Part shown: in pieces, positions 34,829 through 46,040 of the stretch | Numbering within the stretch: the stretch's first letter is position 1 | Layout of the letters: each line of letters opens with the position of its first letter | NCBI GenBank assembly: GCA_030549175.1 | Contig: JAUKUA010000005.1 | Location: forward strand, 2,728,001-2,792,000 | DNA from: Lasiosphaeris hirsuta | Lineage: Eukaryota > Ascomycota > Sordariomycetes > Sordariales > Lasiosphaeriaceae | DNA length: 64,000 nt | Reading direction: 5' to 3' | The notes under the pieces: generated by a model | Told to the model about the DNA's origin: nothing | Seen by the model: the letters and a program-made list of their open reading frames with translations, nothing else | The model's database searches: none | Program-made: the position numbers and the translations under genes

Positions 34829-35770
34829 AGAGGAGCACGAAGTGCTAGAAAGGTTTCACAATGGAGAGAAGAAGCATGTGGGTACTGGAAGCGGGTGCCG
34901 GAAGTGGTTACATCCTAGTAGAAAGTGAATATAGACAGGGAGGAGGACGGGCTGTGGTGTAGAAATACCTCTTGATGGAGAAAATAAGTGGTAGGCGGCA
35001 AAGAAAAAGCGGTTTAATCACTTTGTCTCGAGGTCAAGGATGCTGGCTGGGAAGGAGTATGTAGTGCGAATAGGGAAGTGTAAACGGCAGCCGAAACCGA
35101 GTGTGTGGTTACTAGAAAGACTACTTGATAAGATGAAGAGGGGATGGACAGTACAAAACAAAAAGAGAGATTTTCCAATATCAAAGGTAGCCGGAAAGGA
35201 GGAGGCGGTATGCCAGAAAGGCGCTTCAAAAGAAAAAGGTGGTGTGGACGATAATTGGGAAGGACCGAGTGTTGGAGAGCTCTCCAGAAAGAAAGGGGGC
35301 AATAGATGGGTGGGATGGAGGAAGTGGTTTAGTTACCCTGTTTTCACGTCAACAATACATAATTGGGAAAGAGTATACCATGTGCTCGAAAGGGGCTTCA
35401 AAAGGAAAATCGAGGTAATAGGTAGGAAGGAGAAAGCAGTTCACTTGCCTTAGGAGTAGGTAGTTAGGAGGGCGGATGCGGTGAGCTGGAAATGCTGATA
35501 AATAGAGGGCAGATGATCGATGCGCAAGAGAAAACGGCCTGACTACCATAATTTTGGTATTGATATATATCAAAGTCAGTATTGGGAGGAGTAAAAAAGG
35601 GGTACGCGGTGTGCTTGTCAAGGCGTACGTAAGTGGGGGGGATAGAGCAGACTCGCTACCTTGCTTTGGAGGTTCATTGATACCACAGCCCGCGTTGAGG
35701 GCTGTCAGCTAGGAGTATCTGGTATACGAGAAAGGGGTTTCAAAGAAAGAAATGGTGTTGGCAGACAATA
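34768..35770. repeat. Cluster of degenerate ~45-bp repeats
   Basis: A short motif recurs with heavy divergence. The clearest copies are at 35201-35240, 35371-35420 and 35712-35760, sharing cores like CGAAAGGGGCTTCAAAAGGA, GAAAGGCGCTTCAAAAGAAA and GAAAGGGGTTTCAAAGAAAG. Each is preceded by a GAGTAT or GTAT(A/G)C element. Weaker copies appear near 34768, 34832, 35055 and 35605. Spacing is irregular (about 60-340 bp). In one plus-strand frame some copies read as related peptides (YHVLERGFKRK and AVCQKGASKEK), but there is no open frame through the whole cluster. Confidence 0.6.
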
Positions 35771-36910
35771 GCATGCTGAGTGCGCTCGCTCCTGGTGCTG
35801 AGAACAGGTACCAGAGTACTATAAAGGGGTCGTAGCTGGAAGGATTCGCGGTTCACAATTCTAATACGGGGTTCATGGATAGAGGTAATCTGAGGGCAGT
35901 TCAAGCAGGATTAGACTGGGCATTGAGACGTTCCGAGGAGGAGAACAGGAATATCTCGAGGTTGGCCGATACTGGTGTTAGGTCCGAGGCTGAAGAGAAG
36001 AAGAGACTTGGAGTATTGAATTTGAGGCATGAGGGACCAAAAGACGTTGGGTTGAGTCCGACTATCAGAGTCTAAAATGGGGAAAGATAATTGCTGAGCC
36101 TCTTGCTTCTGTGGCGATAGCTTCCCCCGAGGTTCATGCTCTCAGAAAAAACACAGATATAGCATTAGCATGTACATGAAGCTAGGGGCATGCGCTTGAC
36201 TGACACCAAATTTAGCCACAGCCGACTCAACAGACTTCTGCAAGCGACTTCTCTCTCTTGAGGTCCCAAGCAAGCCTCACAACGGATCCCCTCGTCCTTG
36301 ATAGGCTCTAGCTAGACAAGGGGCTGGATGAGGGTGTGTGAAGCTGGTGTAGTGTTGACAGCGATGGCAGAGATAACGGGAGATAGAGAAAGTGATAGAG
36401 GTCACATGAAGCCCAAAGTCGTTGAGCGCGATTGGACGCCAAGGATTGCGTCGCCAACTTCCAGGGTCTGGATGCAGACGACTCAGGAGGCTAGGCCTCT
36501 TATGGTTGGGCTGCAGCAACGACCTTCCCCGCATAGGTTCTTGAACCAACCACAGTTCAGAGGCGGGGCCTTCAATTGCCCTCTGCAAATATTGAGCAAT
36601 TGGGCCCAGACGTCATCCAACCGAGACGAGAAAATAGGCCCCATCCATGCCATCCTTGCCATCTTTGCCCTTCCAGCCACTGATCACTGCGCACCTGAAT
36701 GCTAGACACACCCACAAGCCTCCTTCAAACTCGACGAGATCGATCGAGACTCGATTGAGACTACAAGTCCCCACCACATGGCAAGACGATAGCAGCAGAT
36801 CACTTCTTTGCTGTGCGACTTTGGACCGGAACAACTGAGACAAGCAGCCGCTTTGAATCAAACGGCGACCAGCCATATCAGCCACCGCCGGCATCGCAAC
36901 CTCCCTCACC

Positions 36911-38653
36911 ATGGCGAGCAGTGCTGCTGCGGAAAACACGCCCCTCCTCCCCACTGCCAACACAGCTCCACCCAGGGCCCCAAGGCCCTCCAGGCCTCAG
37001 CGAAATGTCACCTTTAACCCGACCGTCTCGACCAAGACCATAGAGCCCGAGTCCGAGTACCGCCCCTCCCGGGCCGCGCACCAGCAACACTTCCCCCTCC
37101 CGTCGCCAACTAACCCCTCGGCAATCAGCACCGGCGGCCTTGGTGGCGGGCCGCCGATGCTCTCGGCCCTGAACAACAAGCTACGCCGGCGCAACAGCCA
37201 CGGCGGTACCACAAGCATAACCACCGGAGCCGGCCTTCCGCTCGCCGCAACCTCCAGTGGCATACAGCCCAAGATTGGCCCCCAGCGCAGCACAAAGAAT
37301 GCCCAGAAGCTCAAACTCTTGCCGAATCCCGAGCTCGACGACGACAACCCCGACGAGGAGAGCGGCCGTGATGTCTACTCGCAGTACACCCGCATCAAAG
37401 ACCCAACGGCACGCAGGGATGCCGCGCGCCTCGGAAAGGCGGACCGTGACAAGCTCCCCAGAGTCACGGCGTATTGTACGGCGAACAAATACCAGATGGA
37501 TGGGCTGATGCGCTTCTTGAAGGGGAGGGGGAAAGGGCGTGGTGCCAGTCCCAAGCTCATCGACGAGTGTATCTACACCCCTTACAGCTATAATTCCAAA
37601 GAGGCCGAAAGATCACGCGAGAGACAAGCCGAGGTGCATGCAAATATGATAGCTGATCAGGAGGAGCGGAGGCAGTTGGAAGACGGCCTGTCGGGGAACA
37701 ATAATGGTTATCACCACCGCGAGGATCTGATCGACCTGCATGGCGAGAGCACAAACGGTAACTCCCATCGGAACGACAGCCAATTAATCCGTCATATAGC
37801 CGATGAGAGTGCGATAGCTGACGACACGCCCGAGTTTGACGTCCATGTACACACGCCCGAGATTTTTCTCTTTGACTATGGCGTTGTCGTAATATGGGGC
37901 ATGTCTGCCGTTCACGAACAACGGTTCTTGAAGGAGCTGGCTAAATTCGAGACGGAGAAGCTGGCGCCTGATGATGTTGAGACAGAGTTCTTCAACTTTT
38001 ATTACACGCACGAATACCAAGCCCGCATCTACAACGACTTCATTACGCTGCGGGACAAAAACAACTACATGACAAAACTGGCCATCTCCCATGCCCTAGC
38101 ACAGAGTGTCAAGGTTAGTCCTTTCCCTGAACCGCTACTGAGATTCATGCTAATATTAACCTCACTAGACCTCCCTCTTCGAGGAGCTCATCGCCTCCAC
38201 CATCGACACGTGCAAGGACATCCCCACGCAAATCGCGCTGACAGGAAAGATCGATCTCAGCCGGACGCAGATCAACATGCAAATTGGCGAGCTCTTCATC
38301 CTCCGCATCAATATCCACCTCAACGGTTCCGTTCTGGACACCCCTGAGCTGTTCTGGGTGGAACCCCAGCTCGAGCCTGTCTATCAGGCCGTGCGTAGCT
38401 ACCTGGAGATGGACCAGCGCGTTGGCCTGTTGACGGAGCGTCTGGACGTCATCGCCGATTTATTAGCGGTGCTCAAGGACCAGCTCAGTCATGGGCATGG
38501 CGAGAAACTGGAATGGATTGGTCAGTACCTGATTCATGTGTTTGGAGATTATTATGCTAACTTGATATCTCAACAGTAATAATTCTCATCGCCGCCGAGA
38601 TCCTCGTGGCACTTGTAAATATCCTGGTTGATTTATACGTGGGCGTCGACTAA
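36911..38653 (+). CDS. DUF155 (RMD1/YagE family) membrane protein
   Basis: Member of the DUF155 family that includes yeast Rmd1/Rmd8 and the fission-yeast Sad1-interacting factors; molecular function is poorly defined. Three exons: 36911-38113, 38169-38520 and 38577-38653, giving 543 aa. Introns have donors GTTAGT and GTCAGT with TAG and CAG acceptors. The N-terminal ~150 residues are disordered and Pro/Ser-rich, beginning with ENTPLLP, which resembles an acidic-dileucine sorting signal. The DUF155 core begins at LPRVTAYCTANKYQMDGLMR and contains FLFDYGVVVIWGMSAVHEQR, ETEFFNFYYT and ISHALAQSVKTSLFEE. The last exon supplies a single C-terminal transmembrane helix (VIILIAAEILVALVNILVDL) ending just before the stop, the usual tail-anchored layout of the family. 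Location in an internal membrane is inferred. Confidence 0.92.
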
Positions 38654-39487
38654 AAGACATGGAATGGCATGGCGTGGGGTCGCATTGCGTTGCATTGGGA
38701 AGGCTGTTTCTCTTCTGCTGTACTATTTTTCTGAATTATTATTATGACCTGGTTGGTGGTGAAGCGCGTTCATGGTTGATTTTCGACTGTCGTTTGGCAG
38801 AAGGAATCATCGAAGAAAGGGAGAGCGATCAGGGAGAAGAGTAGGATAGTGTAACTAGGATCACGTACACGCATTCGATAACTGCGATAGACCGCGGCGC
38901 TCCGCGGCGGACAGACGGCGACGACAAGGTCAAGGTCACTGAGGACAAAATAAATACACACGTGGTTGATCAACTCACTGGCGCCTCATAAGCGAAAAAA
39001 GGGACAATCATCAGATCTATTCAAACACCGCCAGGAAAGGGACAATAAGTATTGCTATCCTCGGCTCTTCCCGAGGGCAATTCAAGGGCTTCCTGCCCAC
39101 CTGATAAGCTGTATCTCTCTATCCCACTCAACCACTGCAAAGCTGCAAATCCTGTCCGCGCCTGTTCGCGCCGAAAAGATACATATTTTCCCTCTCCCCA
39201 TGCTCCCCGGCAAGCAAATCCGGGCCCCGGAGCCGAATGACATGAAAAAAATAAGAAAGAAAATCGAATGATACAAAGCCGTTCTCCATCCGCCGGACGA
39301 ACAGAAAATAACCCTGATCGTGCAACTCCAAAAGATGGCTGAGCCGGGCGAAACATCGAAAATGCTCTTTCAAGGAATACGGTTATCCTTCATCCCTCAG
39401 ATGCATCGTGCGTGAGGCCCCCCATACTCCGCCCCCTAAAAGTTGTCTCTGCATGAGAATATAAATCTGGTTGCGCGTAATGGCCTC
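38654..39487. other. Convergent intergenic region, DUF155 gene / HMG-box gene
   Basis: About 0.8 kb between convergent stops; AT-rich 3' UTR-like sequence. No additional gene seen. Confidence 0.5.
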
Positions 39488-40597
39488 CTACTCCTCCGGC
39501 TTCTCGCCCTGCGTCTCCTGGTCTGTATCATAATTCCCCATCTCCACGTCTTCCTGCTGTGGCGAGCCAACGGAACCCCCTGCTACCACCGAAGATACTG
39601 CCCGTGCATCCCTGTCACCGTCGCCGTTCTCGTCCACCTCTTCGGTGGCGCCGCTGTTCGCGTCGTTTTCGGCATCACGCTCGGCGTCGCGGGCGGATTT
39701 GGCGGCGGCCTTGGCGGCTGACTTGGCGTCGTAGGCATCCTTCTCCTTTTGGTACTTGGCCATCTCGTCGTCAGCGCGCGTTTCGAACTCCTCGCGCCGG
39801 CTGGTGGCCAGGTCCTTCCAGCTGCGCGCGAGCTCCTCCTCGACGCCGCCGGAGCCGCCGGCACCCTCGGCGGACTCGTCGTCCTTGCTCTTATCCTTAA
39901 GAGAGTCGCGCGTCTCATCGCAGTAGAGGTCAAAGGCACTGCCAGGCTTCCTAGGCGCCTGTCTGTGGACTCCGTTTGCTCGCCCGCCACCCTCGAGGTG
40001 CTGGGCCGAGAAGGCGTCGGAGCTTGGCGACTGTGTTCGCAGGTTCTGGCTTCCGGTGAATGTGACGCCACCTCCCGGTACGCCGCCGCCTCCGCCGCTG
40101 ACGCTGCCGCCACCGGTGCCGCCGGCGGAGGGAGTATCGAAACTGGTAAGCATGGACGGCTTACGATGGCCACGCTTAATTCGCAGCGGCTTCTCCTTAG
40201 GCTGCGGGGTCGTGCTGTTCAGCTTGCGCGGCTCGCTGTTGGCTGGGATGATGGTCGTAGATGGGAAGCTGGCTGTTGGTGCGGGGGAGCTTACCGTCGG
40301 CGGGGGGCTGGGGCTGCCGTCCGAGTCTTCCACATTGGCGCTTGTCCGCTTGGCGAGCTGCTCGAGCAGAAAGGCGCGCTCAAGGCGCATCTTCTCAACC
40401 TGGCGCTTCAGCCGGGTCAGGCGCAGCCGTGCGGCATCGTTGGCCTCCTCGACCTCGTTCGTCCGCTGCTTCAGCTGGATGCATTTGCGGCGGTATGCCT
40501 CCTCGACTGATGGTGGCAGTGCCGGCGGTGTGGACGTGGCTAGTTGGGTCGGAGAGAGGGCGTCAGCGGAGTCGAGGGACGAGGGGGGCGAAGACAT
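39488..40597 (-). CDS. HMG-box protein, probable INO80 subunit (Nhp10-like)
   Basis: Single exon. The ATG at 40597 (MSSPPSSLDSADALSPTQLA) gives 369 aa; an upstream in-frame ATG at 40672 would add 25 hydrophobic/Pro-rich residues that look like 5' UTR. Residues about 25-90 form a coiled coil (YRRKCIQLKQRTNEVEEAND, then RLKRQVEKMRLERAFLLEQL) of the kind found at the N-terminus of Nhp10/Nht1 proteins of the INO80 chromatin-remodelling complex. A Pro/Ser/Gly-rich linker with a basic patch (PLRIKRGHRKPSML) follows. The HMG box starts at RKPGSAFDLYCDETRDSLKD and continues with LARSWKDLATSRREEFETRA and MAKYQKEKDAYD, interrupted by a short acidic/Gly insert. The tail is acidic (EEVDENGDGD). The HMG box is firm; the INO80 assignment rests on the coiled coil plus HMG arrangement. 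Confidence 0.85.
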   Translation of the reverse strand: MSSPPSSLDSADALSPTQLATSTPPALPPSVEEAYRRKCIQLKQRTNEVEEANDAARLRLTRLKRQVEKMRLERAFLLEQLAKRTSANVEDSDGSPSPPPTVSSPAPTASFPSTTIIPANSEPRKLNSTTPQPKEKPLRIKRGHRKPSMLTSFDTPSAGGTGGGSVSGGGGGVPGGGVTFTGSQNLRTQSPSSDAFSAQHLEGGGRANGVHRQAPRKPGSAFDLYCDETRDSLKDKSKDDESAEGAGGSGGVEEELARSWKDLATSRREEFETRADDEMAKYQKEKDAYDAKSAAKAAAKSARDAERDAENDANSGATEEVDENGDGDRDARAVSSVVAGGSVGSPQQEDVEMGNYDTDQETQGEKPEE

Positions 40598-41305
40598 GGC
40601 TAGGGCAAACATGGGAGGCAACAAGTACGGGGGAGGGGGTTGATGGGGATAGATGATAAGGATGGACAGCACAAAAAGCCGCAGCCGTTGCTAATGCCGC
40701 GGAAACTGCGACCATCATCGCCATAGTCATGTTCATGTGGGCTTCAACGTACCTGGCGCCATGTCAATGATCTGTCAAAACTCTAAGCAGCAACGCCCCG
40801 AACTCAATGTAGTTTTGAGCAATGGGTGGTGCAACTGCCAGATATTCGACTGTGTGTTGGAGATGAGAAACAAGAAATTTGGTCGTAGTTTCCGCCTTGT
40901 GAATTGATGCGGGTAGAAGTGAAGGGGCGGTGGGATGCGCGGGTGGTTATTGTGCTGGGGACGCCTTTTGCGTTCAGTCGGACAACTTCAGGAGAAACGA
41001 AGCGATCCTGGCTCGCAGCGCAGTGACGGAACGCGACAAGGCTGAAATTGGCCCACCGATTCTACTGGACAAGCTGATGTGGGCCTGGTGGCCTGGCGCA
41101 GAGCCGGGCCATTGGCTGCGAGCCACAGTGCCCAAGGCTGCCGTTTGGGGCCTTTTGGGGTGTCGGCTTGCCGTAGAACTTTTTTGGAGCGTCTCCCCAC
41201 AACGGGAGCTTCGACAACACAGGCCGCAGATTTCCAGCTTGTTTTGTTTGCAAGACAGCCACCCATCCGACCAACTCGAGTCCTGAACACCCGAGCCAAG
41301 TCGTT
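40598..41305. other. Divergent promoter region, HMG-box gene / CCT8
   Basis: About 0.7 kb between two divergent starts and so probably contains both promoters. No gene seen. Confidence 0.6.
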
Positions 41306-43220
41306 ATGTCTCTCAATATACCCAACGCACCGAACGCGAACCTGTTCAAGCAGGGCTATCAAAAGTGAGCAATGCTTGTGTGCTACGGCTGCGCATGCCC
41401 CTCCATCGGCCCCCTCCCCCTCCCCTCTCTCTCTCTCTCCTCCCCTCTCCCCTATTGCTCCCGCTCTCGCATTCCCTATTCTGTCCTTCCAGCCGAACAC
41501 CTCCTGACAAATTTGTCTACAGCTACGACTCAGAAGATGGCGCTGTTCTACGTAACATCGATGCCTGCCGCGCCATCTCGTCGACGGTCCAGACGTCGCT
41601 CGGCCCCTATGGCCGCAACAAGATCGTCATCAACCACCTCCAGAAGATGATTCTCACCTCCGATGCCGCCACCATCCTCCGCGAACTCGATGTCGTCCAC
41701 CCGGCCGCTAAGCTTCTGGTCATGGCCAGTCAGCAACAAGAGTCAGAAGTCGGCGATGCCACCAACCTAGTCATCATCCTCGCTGGCGAGCTACTCAAGA
41801 AGGCCGAGGAGCTGCTGCGCATGGGTCTCAAGACGTCCGACATCGTGACTGGTTACGAGCGCGCACAAAAGATTGCCCTTGATGCTCTTGAGGAGCTTGA
41901 GGTTGACAAGGTCGACGACATCCGATCCCAGTCTGAGCTCAGCAAGGCTATCCGGACTGTCATCGCCAGCAAGCAAACAGGCAACGAGGAATTCCTCGCC
42001 GACCTCGTTGCTGAGGCCGTACTCGCTGTTCTCCCCAAGAACCCCGTCAACTTCAACGTCGACAACATCCGCGTCGTCAAGATCATGGGTGGCAGCCTGG
42101 AGCACAGCCGCGTCGTCAAGGGTATGGTGTTCCCCAAGGAGCCCAACGGTTCGGTCAAGAAGGCCCAGAAGGCCAAAGTTGGTGTCTACACCTGCCCCAT
42201 CGACATCAGCCAGACCGAGACAAAGGGAACCGTGCTACTGCACAACGCCAAGGAGATGCTCGACTTCACCAAGGGTGAGGAGACACAGCTTGAGGCCGCC
42301 GTCAAGGAGCTCCACGACGTTGGACTCAGAGTCGTCATCGCCGGATCCACGGTTGGTGAGCTAGCGATGCACTACCTCGACCGCTACGGCATCCTGGTCA
42401 TCAAGATTTTGAGCAAGTTTGAGCTGAGGCGCATCTGCAGAGTCGTCGGGGCCACACCCCTAGCGAGACTTGGTGCGCCGATGCCTGATGAGATGGGCAG
42501 CATCGACGTTGTCGAGACGCTCGAGATCGGTGGTGACCGCGTCACAGTATTCAGGCAAGAGGATGAGACGACAAGGACGGCCACCCTCGTCCTTCGTGGC
42601 GCCACCCAAAATCACCTGGACGATGTTGAGCGCGCCGTTGACGATGGTGTCAATGTGGTCAAGGCCATCACCAAGGATCCTCGCTTGGTACCTGGTGCCG
42701 GTGCTACAGAGGTCGAGCTGGTCGAGAGGATACAGGCTGTCGCGGAAAAGACCCATGGTCTTGCGCAGTACTCGATCAAGAAGTTTGGCGAGGCTTTCGA
42801 GGTCGTGCCAAGAACCCTTGCCGAGAGCGCTGGTCTGGATGCCACTGAGGTGCTCAGCCGGCTATATGCTGCCCATCAAAAGAAGGATGACTGGGCCACT
42901 GGCGTTGATATTGAGGTATGGTTTAATATTTTTTCTCGTTGGTGTGATCGTCACTAATGGTCTACCTAGAACGAGGATGGCTCTGGAACCCTGGATGCCG
43001 AGGACGACGGCATTCTAGACCTGCTCATCAGCAAGCAGTGGGCTATCAAGCTCGCGACTGAGGCTGCCCGGACAGTGCTCTCGGTTGATCAAATCATCGT
43101 GGCTAGACAGGCTGGCGGGCCGAAGCCTCCCGGCCCTAACCCGGTAAGTCCCGACGTGATGTCTCTTCTTTCACCCAAACCTCGTGCTAACTATTTGGGT
43201 AGAACTGGGATGAGGACTGA
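41306..43220 (+). CDS. CCT8: Chaperonin TRiC/CCT subunit theta (Cct8)
   Basis: Theta subunit of the cytosolic group II chaperonin that folds actin, tubulin and WD40 proteins. Four exons: 41306-41364, 41523-42915, 42970-43143 and 43203-43220, giving 547 aa, the family length. Exon 1 encodes MSLNIPNAPNANLFKQGYQ, and splicing across a pyrimidine-rich 158-nt intron restores QNYDSEDGAVLRNIDACRAI. ATP-binding elements are TSLGPYGRNK and GDATN (the third residue is Ala in place of the usual Gly), and VPGAGATEVEL is the C-terminal equatorial motif. The apical domain includes VGVYTCPIDISQTETKGTVL. The final exon encodes only NWDED, an acidic end. Intron 2 (42916-42969) and intron 3 (43144-43202) have GTATGG and GTAAGT donors. 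No defects. Confidence 0.97.
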
Positions 43221-43650
43221 GTGTAGGGTGTAAATGTTGGTCTAATGGTTGATGAGATGGACTGCGTTGGCACATAGACGGAAAAGAAGGAGGCTATGGA
43301 TGTCCATGTAGACAAAACTGGGTCGGTAAGAGGATGCGCGGTTCATGAAATCCCATCGAGAGATCTCATACATGGCTGCAGTGCCTACGGTGTGACCGAA
43401 GATCGAGAATCGTGTAACGCCGACACGCTAGCCCCTAACAATGTCGCCCATGCCAGCATATCTACGGTGCATTGCTTGACATGTCTATACATGCTCTCTG
43501 CCACTTGCAGGTCTCCCTTTTTAACACGACCTTGTTTCCACTCGTCTTGGACACAGGATAAAGATACCCCACCAGTTCAGAAGCTAACCGGCCACCCATC
43601 GGGGGACTTCGGCTTCGGTGATACAGAGCAGATACGAGGACGGTACTACC
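43221..43650. other. CCT8 3' flank and upstream region of a 5S gene
   Basis: About 430 bp. Presumably CCT8 3' UTR followed by the 5' flank of the 5S rRNA gene. At the place where the other 5S copy has TATAT (about -30) this copy has GATAC. No gene seen. Confidence 0.5.
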
Positions 43651-43769
43651 ACATACGACCACAGGTACTGGAGAACTCGGGATCCCGTCCGCTCTCCCAT
43701 AGATAAGCCAGTGACCGCCAGACTAGTAGTTGGGTCGGTGACGACCAGCGAATCCCTGGTGTTGTATGT
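43651..43769 (+). rRNA. 5S rRNA gene, copy 1
   Basis: A 119-nt sequence starting ACATACGACC and ending TTGTATGT, with the conserved interior (AACTCGGGATCCCGTCCGCT, then CCATAGATAAGCC and the GGGTCGGTGACGACCAGCGA internal control region). A five-T terminator follows at about 43771. The 5' and 3' ends pair as the closing helix. Dispersed, unlinked 5S genes are typical of filamentous ascomycetes. It differs from copy 2 at only two positions (12 and 17), C here against T there. The upstream TATA-like element seen in copy 2 is replaced by GATAC. Confidence 0.95.
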
Positions 43770-43904
43770 TATTTTTGCTCTCTATCTGAGAGTCCTTTTT
43801 TATTTCTCCTAGCTAAGAGATAAATCGGTTCTTTCTATGATTTCTTGCTTATAGCTTTGTTTTCAAATGGAAACAGGGGATAAGGTTGCAGTTTAAAGGC
43901 TGGT

Positions 43905-45246
43905 GGTCACGGTATCTATCTATGATTACACCTTCTTCCCCAGCAGTGCCAGACTGACTGCCTACCGCGCTGATTTTGTGGTAGCCGTGGGCGTCCAAGC
44001 ACGCCTAGTGGCTTACATCAACAGCCTCTTTCCTCCTCAACCGCATCTCTGCCTCATAGTCTTGGACGGCTTGCTTGGGCGTGGCAAGACTGTCAGCAGC
44101 TCGCTTCAGTGCACCGGCCAGAACACAGCCGTCAATGATACCATGGTTGACGCCTTCTCCACGATCTGTAGTCACGAGACAAGACATTCGTTAGCAAGCC
44201 CCGGATCATCAAAGACAACATGGAGATGACTTACAAATGGACATGCAGTGAGCAGAATCACCAGTCAGCGTTGCGACGCCGTCCCAGTTATCCCACGACA
44301 CAGCAGGCCACTCGACCAGATTGACCCAGCTCACAACGGTATCCTGGGGCATCTCATCCATAACAGACCTTAGTGCCGGAAACATGGTACTCCCCTTCAA
44401 CAGGAAAACGTCCCTCGGGCTCATGCCCTCCAGCTCTGCATCCCCATCCTTGGGGATCCAGGAATAGTATAGCTGTATGCTGCGAGATCGTTGCTCACCC
44501 CGGGCTCGGGCTAGCTAAAGCATGGACCAGAAGGCGAATATGTCGGTCTTGGGGTCAGTGCCGAAGAAGTACAGCGAGTCGGCCTGGGAGCGAAGCTTCT
44601 GTAGCTTGGTCAGGGAAATGGTGTAGGAGGTGCCGAGGGCTTTGCAAGGGAGCAGCTGGGCTTCGCAGTTGTCAGGCGCGAGAATACGACGAACGGCGGA
44701 AAAGGCGCCGTCGGCACCTACAACGACAGTACCTGTGTATGAAGTGCCGTCCTCAGAGGAGGCGCTGACGCTGCTGGCGGTATAACAACACAAGGTTGTT
44801 ACCACCCAACCAACCGACCTTGTTATTTTGAGGAGAAGTCGCTAAAACATCTCTATGATGGCCGTCGTCTGAGGCAAGGCCTGGGCACCTTGATGGACAC
44901 GGTGGGAATTCTCCTTCCTTCCTGTTCCTGTTCAATGGAGTCTTCCGTGTCTACCTCAGTCACCCACTCTAGCCAAGGGAATAAAAGACGACAACTGGGA
45001 GCCCGGGCCCATTCCACTGTGTCAAGTAGACAAATTAATATATGAAACACACCCCAAAGTGCAATAAAATCTTTATACTAGACTATCAACCGCAATGGAG
45101 GCGTCCGTTATAGGCCGGCAATGCCACGGCCGATCTGGGAGATGTTGAGTTAGTAGGCGGTTTGGAAGTGAGGTTGGGGTCACTGGGAGACATACAATCG
45201 GGACATGCAGCCGTTGGTTTCCGGGGACTGCTTCAGAGATGGCCAT
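43905..45246 (-). pseudogene. Broken FAD-dependent monooxygenase gene
   Basis: Remnants of a class-A flavin monooxygenase (salicylate-hydroxylase-like) in the correct order on the minus strand. At 45246 an ATG opens MAISEAVPGNQRLHVPI, and a GTATGT...CCCAG intron leads to the dinucleotide-fold motif IIGRGIAGL, which is followed at once by a stop. Then about 300 bp carry no recognisable monooxygenase sequence, although roughly 150 residues would be expected. From about 44770 the gene resumes with SYTGTVVVGADGAFSAVRR, the second FAD motif; DVFLLKGSTMFPALRSVMDE and ATLTGDSAHCMSI follow, and a GTAAGT...CTACAG intron joins to YRGEGVNHGIIDG, matching the family's third FAD motif (normally GDAAHPM...GEG-N). 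Near 44008 a TAG interrupts VDVSH-ACLDAHGY where CAG is usual, a C-to-T change. Deletion plus nonsense changes make it non-functional. It lies between two oppositely oriented 5S genes. Confidence 0.8.
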
Positions 45247-45895
45247 TTTGAAGGATAGGCCTGTGGAGTCTATGGGAATCGGGACGCTCCTTTTTGATAT
45301 GGATATGGTGAGTTAGGAAGGCACGGGAAAGACACGGGAATCTCGATTCTTTTATGTTTACCATTCTTATTATCCGATATCTTTACAACCCCAAAGCCTA
45401 CTCTGCTACACATACGATTCATATGGCTTTACCGTTTTCCTTACCAGGAAAACCCGTCCTTGTATACCATTTCTCATACACCACCACGACCCCGTTATGG
45501 ATATAGGTTGCATTGCCAGACCCGCAACCCGTGTGCTACACACACACCAAAGAAGCCTAGCTACCGCGCATCTTCCGATTCGTCTCCAAGCCGAGTGGGA
45601 ACTGCAGGAGGAATGGAGGGCGATTCAGGTACATTTCCTTCATGTTCGAGACATGATCAATAGAGGCTCCCCCTCCCGACTGCACATACCCAGCGCTCCA
45701 TTCGCGTCTTCGGCAGTTTGCCACCAGGCGGATGTCACCTCATCATATTGGACTCACCGACTCGCCGTGTTTCTTAGTGAGCGGATACCAAAAGATTTTC
45801 CACATGCTCCTTCGTTTCACCTTTAAAAGGTTATCATCCATCCAGTGCTATATCCCCATCTTACACACTCATCCTGAGTCAGGACAGGTAAAAAG
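45247..45895. other. Short intergenic stretch between pseudogene and 5S copy 2
   Basis: About 650 bp. Probably the former promoter of the monooxygenase gene and the downstream flank of the second 5S gene. No gene seen. Confidence 0.5.
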
Positions 45896-46014
45896 ACATA
45901 CAACACCAGGGATTCGCTGGTCGTCACCGACCCAACTACTAGTCTGGCGGTCACTGGCTTATCTATGGGAGAGCGGACGGGATCCCGAGTTCTCCAATAC
46001 CTATGGTCGTATGT
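45896..46014 (-). rRNA. 5S rRNA gene, copy 2
   Basis: A 119-nt minus-strand copy identical to copy 1 except at two positions (T for C at 12 and 17). It ends TTGTATGT followed by C and five T (Pol III terminator at about 45890-45894). It has a clear TATAT element centred near -29, as reported for functional 5S genes of Neurospora, so it is the better candidate for an expressed gene of the two. Confidence 0.96.
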
Positions 46015-46040
46015 ATTTTGTTGAGGAAAAAAAGCGGTTG

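Larger units (their letters stand above)
33785..36910. other. Intergenic region with degenerate repeats
   Basis: About 3.1 kb between MOT1 and the DUF155 gene. It holds a doubtful minus-strand coding patch (34215-34828) and a cluster of diverged repeats (34768-35770), described separately. The rest, including the promoter side of the DUF155 gene from about 36100, has no feature I can support. Confidence 0.5.

Noticed and set aside
35875..36075. 66-codon plus-strand frame with a charged helical translation
   Set aside because: Plausible composition but too short and isolated to support without transcript or homology evidence.
39749..40656. Long plus-strand open frames opposite the HMG-box gene
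   Set aside because: They are antisense shadows of a Gly/Ser/Ala-rich coding region; the minus strand carries the recognisable coiled coil and HMG box.
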